Of a stretch of 64,000 nucleotides of DNA, positions 59,301-64,000 are shown one piece after another. The DNA comes from Streptomyces xanthii (GTDB lineage Bacteria > Actinomycetota > Actinomycetes > Streptomycetales > Streptomycetaceae). The translations under genes and the position numbers were made by a program. The notes beneath the pieces are model-generated. The model ran no database searches and was not told where the DNA came from. It was given only the letters and a program-made list of their open reading frames with translations. Position 1 is the first letter of the stretch. Each line of letters begins with the position of its first letter. The stretch spans positions 2,604,001-2,668,000 of the forward strand of contig NZ_CP061281.1 in NCBI RefSeq assembly GCF_014621695.1, given 5' to 3'.

Positions 59301-61784
59301 CTGACTACGCAGACTTCGACATTCCGTCAGCTCGGCATTCTTCCCGAGACCGCGGAGGCCCTCGAGGCCGTCGGCATCATCACCCCCTTCCCCATCCAGG
59401 AGATGACCCTCCCCGTCGCCCTCTCCGGCACGGACGTCATCGGCCAGGCCAAGACCGGCACGGGCAAGACCCTCGGTTTCGGTCTCCCCCTCCTGGAGCG
59501 CGTCACCGTCCCCGCGGACGTCGAGGCCGGCCGGGCCAGGCCCGAGCAGCTGACCGACGCCCCGCAGGCCCTCGTCGTCGTCCCGACGCGCGAGCTGTGC
59601 ACCCAGGTGACCAACGACCTGCTGACCGCCGGCAAGGTGCGCAACGTGCGCGTCCTCGCCATATATGGCGGTCGCGCCTACGAGCCCCAGGTCGAGGCCC
59701 TCAAGAAGGGCGTCGACGTGATCGTCGGCACCCCGGGCCGTCTCCTGGACCTGGCCGGCCAGAAGAAGCTCGACCTCTCGCACGTGAAGGCGCTCGTCCT
59801 CGACGAGGCCGACGAGATGCTCGACCTGGGCTTCCTGCCCGACGTCGAGAAGATCATCAACATGCTTCCGGCGAAGCGTCAGACGATGCTGTTCTCGGCG
59901 ACCATGCCGGGCGCCGTCATCGGCCTCGCCCGCCGCTACATGTCGCAGCCGACGCACATCCGCGCCACGTCGCCCGACGACGAGGGCGCCACGGTGCGCA
60001 ACATCGCGCAGCACGTGTACCGCGCGCACAACATGGACAAGCCCGAGATGGTCGCGCGCATCCTGCAGGCCGACGGCCGCGGGCTCGCGATGATCTTCTG
60101 CCGCACCAAGCGTACGGCCGCCGACATCGCCGACCAGCTCAAGCGGCGCGGCTTCGCGTCGGGCGCGGTCCACGGCGACCTCGGCCAGGGCGCGCGCGAG
60201 CAGGCGCTGCGCGCGTTCCGCAACGGCAAGGTCGACGTGCTCGTGTGCACCGACGTCGCCGCGCGCGGCATCGACGTCGAGGGCGTCACGCACGTCATCA
60301 ACTACCAGTCGCCGGAGGACGAGAAGACGTTCCTCCACCGTGTGGGCCGCACCGGCCGCGCGGGGGCGAAGGGCACCGCGGTGACGCTGGTCGACTGGGA
60401 CGACATCCCGCGCTGGCAGCTCATCAACAAGGCGCTCGAGCTGGACTTCAACGACCCGGTCGAGACGTACTCGTCCTCGCCGCACCTCTACGAGGAGCTG
60501 AGCATCCCGGCGGGCACCAAGGGTGTCCTGCCGCGCTCGGAGCGCACGCGTGCCGGTCTGGACGCGGAGGAGATCGAGGACCTGGGCGAGACCCGTGGCC
60601 GCGGTGCCGACTCCGGTCGTGGTGGCCGCGGGGACCGCGGTGGCCGTGGTGGTCGCCAGGACCGTGACAACCGCGACCGCGAGAACCGCGAGGAGCGCCG
60701 GGAGGAGCGTCCGGCCCGTACGCCGCGCCGTCGGCGCCGCACGCGTGCCGGTGAGCCGCTCGCCGCGGGTGCCGCCGCCGCTGCGGCCGCTCCGGTGACG
60801 CCGGTCGAGGAGGCCGCCTCCGAGCCGCGCACCCCGCGCCGTCGCCGCCGCACGCGCGGCAACGCCCAGGGTGCCGCGCCGGTCGCTCCGGCCGCCGAGG
60901 CCGTGGTCGAGACGGTCGAGGCCGCCGCCCCGGTGCTGACCGAGGCCGCGCCGGTCGTCGAGGTGCCCGCGCAGTCGCGTCGCCGTACGCGGAAGAAGGC
61001 GGAGCCCGTCGTCGAGACGGCGGAGGCCGTGGTCGAGGCCGCCGCGCCGGTCGAGGCCGCGCCGAAGAAGCGGGCCCCGCGCAAGAAGGCCGCCGAGGCG
61101 GTCGTCGACACGGCGGAGGCCGTCGAGGTCAAGCCGGCCCGTCGTACCCGCAAGAAGGCCGAGCCCGTCGCCGAGTCGGCGCAGGCCGTCGCGGACACGG
61201 TCGAGGCCGTCGAGGCCGCGCCGAAGAAGCGGGCGCCCCGTAAGAAGGCCGTCGCCGCCGCCCCCGAGGAGACCGCCGTCGTCGAGGCCGCGCCCAAGAA
61301 GCGCACCACGACACGCAAGAAGGCCGCCGAAGCCGCCGTCGACACCGCCGAGGCCACCGAGGCCGCGCCGAAGAAGCGCGCGCCCCGTAAGAAGGCCGCC
61401 GAGGCCGTGGTCGACACGGTGGAGGCCGTGGAGGCCGCGCCGAAGAAGCGGACGACGACGCGCAAGAAGGCGGAGGCCGCGGTCGACACCGTGGAGGCCG
61501 TCGAGGCCGCGCCGAAGAAGCGGGCGCCCCGTAAGAAGGCCGTCGCCGCCGCCCCCGAGGAGACCGCCGTCGTCGAGGCCGCGCCCAAGAAGCGCACCAC
61601 GACGCGCAAGAAGGCCGCCGAAGCCGCCGTCGACACCGCCGAGGCCACCGAGGCCACCGAGGCCGCGCCGAAGAAGCGCGCCCCGCGCAAGAAGGCCGTC
61701 GCCGCCGCCCCGGAGGAGGCCGCCGAGGCCAAGCCGGTGCGCCGTACGCGCAAGAAGGCCGTGGCCGAGGCCCCCGAGGCCTGA
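59301..61784 (+). CDS. DEAD-box RNA helicase with histone-H1-like C-terminal tail
   Basis: An 827-aa ATP-dependent RNA helicase. Motifs are visible: Q motif PFPIQEMTLPVAL, AKTGTGKT (I), VVVPTRELC, TPGRLLD, DEAD in VLDEADEMLD (II), SAT (III), and HRVGRTGRAG (VI). After residue ~430 comes an RGG-like stretch (GRGGRGDRGGRGGRQDRDN), then a long tail of AAPKKRAPRKKA repeats like eukaryotic histone H1. Such enzymes help ribosome assembly, RNA decay and cold adaptation. The start is uncertain: no ATG, GTG or TTG lies at the conserved N-terminus (TTQTSTFRQLGI), and CTG at 59301 with AGAGG upstream is the best fit. An in-frame ATG at 59121 would add sixty residues of non-coding-looking sequence. Confidence 0.93.
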   Translation: MTTQTSTFRQLGILPETAEALEAVGIITPFPIQEMTLPVALSGTDVIGQAKTGTGKTLGFGLPLLERVTVPADVEAGRARPEQLTDAPQALVVVPTRELCTQVTNDLLTAGKVRNVRVLAIYGGRAYEPQVEALKKGVDVIVGTPGRLLDLAGQKKLDLSHVKALVLDEADEMLDLGFLPDVEKIINMLPAKRQTMLFSATMPGAVIGLARRYMSQPTHIRATSPDDEGATVRNIAQHVYRAHNMDKPEMVARILQADGRGLAMIFCRTKRTAADIADQLKRRGFASGAVHGDLGQGAREQALRAFRNGKVDVLVCTDVAARGIDVEGVTHVINYQSPEDEKTFLHRVGRTGRAGAKGTAVTLVDWDDIPRWQLINKALELDFNDPVETYSSSPHLYEELSIPAGTKGVLPRSERTRAGLDAEEIEDLGETRGRGADSGRGGRGDRGGRGGRQDRDNRDRENREERREERPARTPRRRRRTRAGEPLAAGAAAAAAAPVTPVEEAASEPRTPRRRRRTRGNAQGAAPVAPAAEAVVETVEAAAPVLTEAAPVVEVPAQSRRRTRKKAEPVVETAEAVVEAAAPVEAAPKKRAPRKKAAEAVVDTAEAVEVKPARRTRKKAEPVAESAQAVADTVEAVEAAPKKRAPRKKAVAAAPEETAVVEAAPKKRTTTRKKAAEAAVDTAEATEAAPKKRAPRKKAAEAVVDTVEAVEAAPKKRTTTRKKAEAAVDTVEAVEAAPKKRAPRKKAVAAAPEETAVVEAAPKKRTTTRKKAAEAAVDTAEATEATEAAPKKRAPRKKAVAAAPEEAAEAKPVRRTRKKAVAEAPEA
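61210..61690. repeat. 291-bp repeat in the helicase tail
   Basis: A block of about 150 bp beginning at 61210 recurs almost identically at 61501, a 291-bp (97-codon) spacing; shorter AAPKKRAPRKKA units fill the rest. The near-identity suggests recent duplication or homogenisation. Confidence 0.85.
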
Positions 61785-61809
61785 TCGGTCGCACGACGCC
61801 GGAGCTGTA

Positions 61810-61849
61810 CGCAGGCCCGGATCCCGCACACGCGGGGTCCGGGCCTGCG
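61810..61849. terminator. Terminator after the helicase gene
   Basis: CGCAGGCCCGGATCCCGC pairs with GCGGGGTCCGGGCCTGCG around ACAC, with one T/G pair. Confidence 0.85.
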
Positions 61850-61930
61850 GCGTTGGATGTTCGGACCTACGGTGTTCGGGCCCCGGCGGCCGAGGGGCGG
61901 CCTCCCGCGTCGTCCCGTTAATCTCACCGC

Positions 61931-62794
61931 ATGAGCAGGCCCGAGACGTTCACCCCGCCGCCCGGCACGCGCGCCCACGCCCTGCGCACGGCGCGAGGTG
62001 ACTTCGCCGCGCTGACCGGCGGGCCGGCGTCCGGCCCGGTGCGCGGCACCGCGCTGCTGCTGCCCGGTTTCACCGGCAGCAAGGAGGACTTCATCTCGCT
62101 GCTGCTGCCGCTGGCGGAGGCCGGGTACCGCACGGTGGCCGTCGACGGGCGCGGGCAGCACGAGAGCGCGGGCCCCCGGGACGACGAGGCACCGTACGCG
62201 CGCGCTGAGCTGGTCCGGGACGTGCTCGCTCAGGCCGCCGCGCTCGGGCCGGCCCCCGTCCATCTGCTCGGGCACTCCTTCGGCGGGCTCGTCGCGCGGG
62301 CGGCGGTGGTCGCCGACCCGGCGCCCTTCGCGTCGCTGACCCTGATGGCGTCGGGCCCCGCGGCGGTGTCGGCGTCCCAGCAGCAGCGGGTGGCGATGCT
62401 CCGGGACGCGCTGGCGGTGTACGACATGGGGCAGGTGTGGGAGGCCATCCAGGCGCTGGAGGCGGCCGAGGGTCCCGTCGAGCCGCGGGGCGACGAGGAG
62501 GATCTGCGGCGGCGCTGGATGAACAACAGCCCGGCTCAACTCCTCGCAGCGGGGCGGCAGTTGTGCACCGAGCCGGACGGGGTCGAGGAGCTCGCCCCGG
62601 TCGCGCCGCCGGTCCATGTGATCTCCGGCGAGGAGGACGACGCGTGGCCGGTGCCGCTGCTCGACGACATGGCGGCCCGGCTGAAGGCGGAGCGGACGGT
62701 CGTCGCCGGCGCCGGCCACTCCCCCAACACGGACCGCCCGCGGGAGACGGCGGCGGCGCTCGCCGCGTTCTGGGACAGGCACCCGGCCGCCTGA
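61931..62794 (+). CDS. Alpha/beta hydrolase
   Basis: A 287-aa alpha/beta hydrolase. The oxyanion motif is LLPGFTGSKEDF near residue 42, the nucleophile is LLGHSFGGLVAR near 115, the acid is in VISGEEDDAWPV near 232, and the base is AGHSPNTDRP near 262. The length fits small esterases or acyl transfer enzymes. TAATCT lies six bases before the ATG with no ribosome-binding site, so the mRNA may be leaderless. It is separated from the helicase by a terminator. The substrate is unknown. Confidence 0.87.
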   Translation: MSRPETFTPPPGTRAHALRTARGDFAALTGGPASGPVRGTALLLPGFTGSKEDFISLLLPLAEAGYRTVAVDGRGQHESAGPRDDEAPYARAELVRDVLAQAAALGPAPVHLLGHSFGGLVARAAVVADPAPFASLTLMASGPAAVSASQQQRVAMLRDALAVYDMGQVWEAIQALEAAEGPVEPRGDEEDLRRRWMNNSPAQLLAAGRQLCTEPDGVEELAPVAPPVHVISGEEDDAWPVPLLDDMAARLKAERTVVAGAGHSPNTDRPRETAAALAAFWDRHPAA

Positions 62795-62871
62795 CGCGCC
62801 GCCCGCCACATGGCCCGACGGCCTGCCCGCCTCCTGACGCGCCGTCACTGTAGGTGCTCGCACGACCGCGC

Positions 62872-62915
62872 TACTCGCGAGTAATTAGTTCTTCGAAAAA
62901 TTTCCTTAGCGTAGG
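62872..62915. promoter_or_regulatory. Palindrome and AT-rich promoter region upstream of the 50-aa gene
   Basis: A perfect 12-bp palindrome TACTCGCGAGTA (62872-62883) is followed by an unusually AT-rich stretch including TTCTTCGAAAAATTTCC. It looks like an operator next to a promoter, about 140 bp before the 50-aa ORF. Confidence 0.5.
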
Positions 62916-63025
62916 GAATGTTTGCACGGGGCAACCCGTTGACCACTACGGAACGCGGGGCACTGTCGCCACGCCTTCCACCTCAGTTCTCCTCCAGGAG
63001 GATCACCAGACGAAGGGAGAAGCCT

Positions 63026-63178
63026 GTGCGCTTCGAGATCATGCGACTGGACGACGTCGACGGCGCGGCCGTCGACACCACCGTCGTGGACGCCGCCTCC
63101 GTCAATCGGATCGTTCAGCAGGCCGCCGCCATAGGGCAGCGCCTCTACATCCGCCCGGCCGAGTCCACCGCCTCATAA
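63026..63178 (+). CDS. Small protein, 50 aa
   Basis: A 50-aa protein (MRFEIMRLDDVDGAAVDTTV and onward, ending GQRLYIRPAESTAS). The GTG start has an AAGGGAG site eight bases before it, and codon bias fits a real gene. It has no cysteine, signal or membrane helix. The region before it is AT-rich and contains a palindrome, so expression may be regulated. I recognise it only as a conserved-looking small Streptomyces protein. A strong hairpin follows. Confidence 0.72.
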   Translation: MRFEIMRLDDVDGAAVDTTVVDAASVNRIVQQAAAIGQRLYIRPAESTAS

Positions 63179-63199
63179 CGGCGAGCGGCTCACACACTT

Positions 63200-63236
63200 C
63201 GAAGCCCCCGTACGCACGATGCGTACGGGGGCTTCG
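63200..63236. terminator. Bidirectional hairpin before marC
   Basis: A perfect 17-bp stem starting CGAAGCCCCCGTACGCA with loop CGA, between the convergent 50-aa gene and marC. Confidence 0.88.
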
Positions 63237-63265
63237 CGTGTGCCCGGGCCGGGCGGCGGGCCGGG

Positions 63266-63871
63266 TCAGGAGCCCTGGATCACCTGGGTCACGCCGTTGA
63301 TGATCTGCTGCACGGCGATGGCGGAGAGCATCATGCCGGCGAGCCGGGTCACGAGGACGACGCCGCCGTCCTTGATGACGCGGATGATCACGAGCGAGTA
63401 CCGCATGACGAGCCACAGCACGACGTGGATCGCGACGATCGCCGTCCAGACGGAGACCTGCGTGGCGACCGAGTCGGCCTTCTGCACGGCGAGGATGACC
63501 GAGACGATCGCGCCGGGGCCGGCCAGCAGCGGCATGCCGAGCGGGACGAGCGCGACGTTCACGTCCTTCGTCTGCTTCGGCTCGTCCGTCTTGCCGGTGA
63601 GCAGGTCGAGCGCGATGAGCAGGAGCAGCAGACCGCCCGCGATCATCAGGGCGGGCACGGAGACGTGCAGGTAGTCGAGGATCTGGTGGCCGAGGACGCC
63701 GAAGACGGCGATGACGCCGAAGGCGACGCAGACGGCCTGGAAGGCCATGCGCTTCTGGACCTTGGCGGGGCGGCCCGCGGTGAGGGCGAGGAAGATCGGG
63801 GTGATTCCGGGGGGATCCATAATCACAAAAAGCGTGAGAAAAAGGGATCCGAAGACAGCGACGTCGAACAC
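63266..63871 (-). CDS. MarC-family integral membrane protein
   Basis: A 201-aa protein of the MarC/UPF0056 family, once linked to multiple antibiotic resistance but of unclear function. Six membrane helices are evident, including FGSLFLTLFVIMDPPGITPI, ALMIAGGLLLLLIALDLL, and IVAIHVVLWLVMRYSLVII. The MDPPG motif at the first helix and PLLAGPGAIVSVIL mark the family. The start is GTG. It is convergent with the 50-aa gene. The gap to the window's right edge (63872-64000) may hold the end of another minus-strand gene. Confidence 0.93.
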   Translation of the reverse strand: MFDVAVFGSLFLTLFVIMDPPGITPIFLALTAGRPAKVQKRMAFQAVCVAFGVIAVFGVLGHQILDYLHVSVPALMIAGGLLLLLIALDLLTGKTDEPKQTKDVNVALVPLGMPLLAGPGAIVSVILAVQKADSVATQVSVWTAIVAIHVVLWLVMRYSLVIIRVIKDGGVVLVTRLAGMMLSAIAVQQIINGVTQVIQGS

Positions 63872-64000
63872 GGTGGGGCCAGGCCTTGCGAGAGATGAGC
63901 GGAAAGAGGTGGGAGTGCGGGGCGATCAGGGACGGCCGGGCGCGGACCGCGCGCCCGAAGGGCGTCGGTCGGTGCCGGTGCGGCGCTGATCAGGCGCGGC

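Noticed and set aside
63985..64000. Possible minus-strand gene end at the right edge
   Set aside because: A TGA on the minus strand (63992-63990) could end a neighbour gene, but only two or three codons are visible.

Overview
The window is a very GC-rich actinobacterial chromosome segment, almost certainly from Streptomyces. The evidence is the strong G/C third-position bias, a WhiB-family regulator with an AT-hook (wblC/whiB7), mycoredoxin, UvrD2 with a tetracysteine-HRDC tail, AdnA/AdnB, MoeZ, DUF3107, PPA1309 and UPF0182 proteins, and initiator tRNA genes without an encoded CCA. It looks like core chromosome: I see no insertion sequence, prophage, CRISPR array or rRNA. Many units end in long perfect hairpins without a strong U-tract, and many genes start with a -10 hexamer 6-7 nt before the start codon, which suggests leaderless mRNAs.

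Layout. 0-8 kb: a HisN-type phosphatase, a CBS protein, katG divergent from a Fur-family regulator, and a three-gene ABC importer of the nitrate/sulfonate/NMT1 type. 7.8-17 kb: two identical initiator tRNA genes flanking a Sel1-repeat protein, a large UPF0182 membrane protein, PPA1309, a YlbL-like PDZ/Lon-fold protease, a 56-aa membrane peptide, MoaE and an SDR epimerase. 17-26 kb: a zinc metalloprotease-Nudix pair, a block of one TerD-AIM24 fusion plus two AIM24 proteins, a YgjP-like metallopeptidase divergent from an RRE/ThiF-like protein, an ABC1 kinase and a small zinc ribbon.

26-41 kb: wblC with a long leader (WhiB7-type promoter, 107-codon uORF, attenuator), then a DNA repair and nucleotide block: uvrD2, mycoredoxin, nudC, an M20 dipeptidase, adnB, adnA and an alkyltransferase-like protein. 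41-47 kb: a large LPG-synthase-like membrane protein, a secreted tripeptidyl-aminopeptidase lipoprotein and moeZ. 47-53 kb: a tightly overlapping operon that resembles part of a Pel or galactosaminoglycan exopolysaccharide system: a PelF-like glycosyltransferase, an eight-helix membrane protein, a 46-aa small ORF, a nucleotide-sugar epimerase and a spherulin-4-like hydrolase. 53-64 kb: a DUF3152 metzincin-like protein with an alpha/beta hydrolase, a TetR regulator, DUF3107, small proteins, a ferritin-like protein, a DEAD-box helicase with a histone-H1-like tail, a second alpha/beta hydrolase, a 50-aa protein and MarC.

The most interesting items are the Pel-like operon, the wblC attenuation leader, a bipartite DNA motif shared by two divergent promoter regions, an orphan RiPP-type RRE/ThiF protein, and the TerD/AIM24 block.
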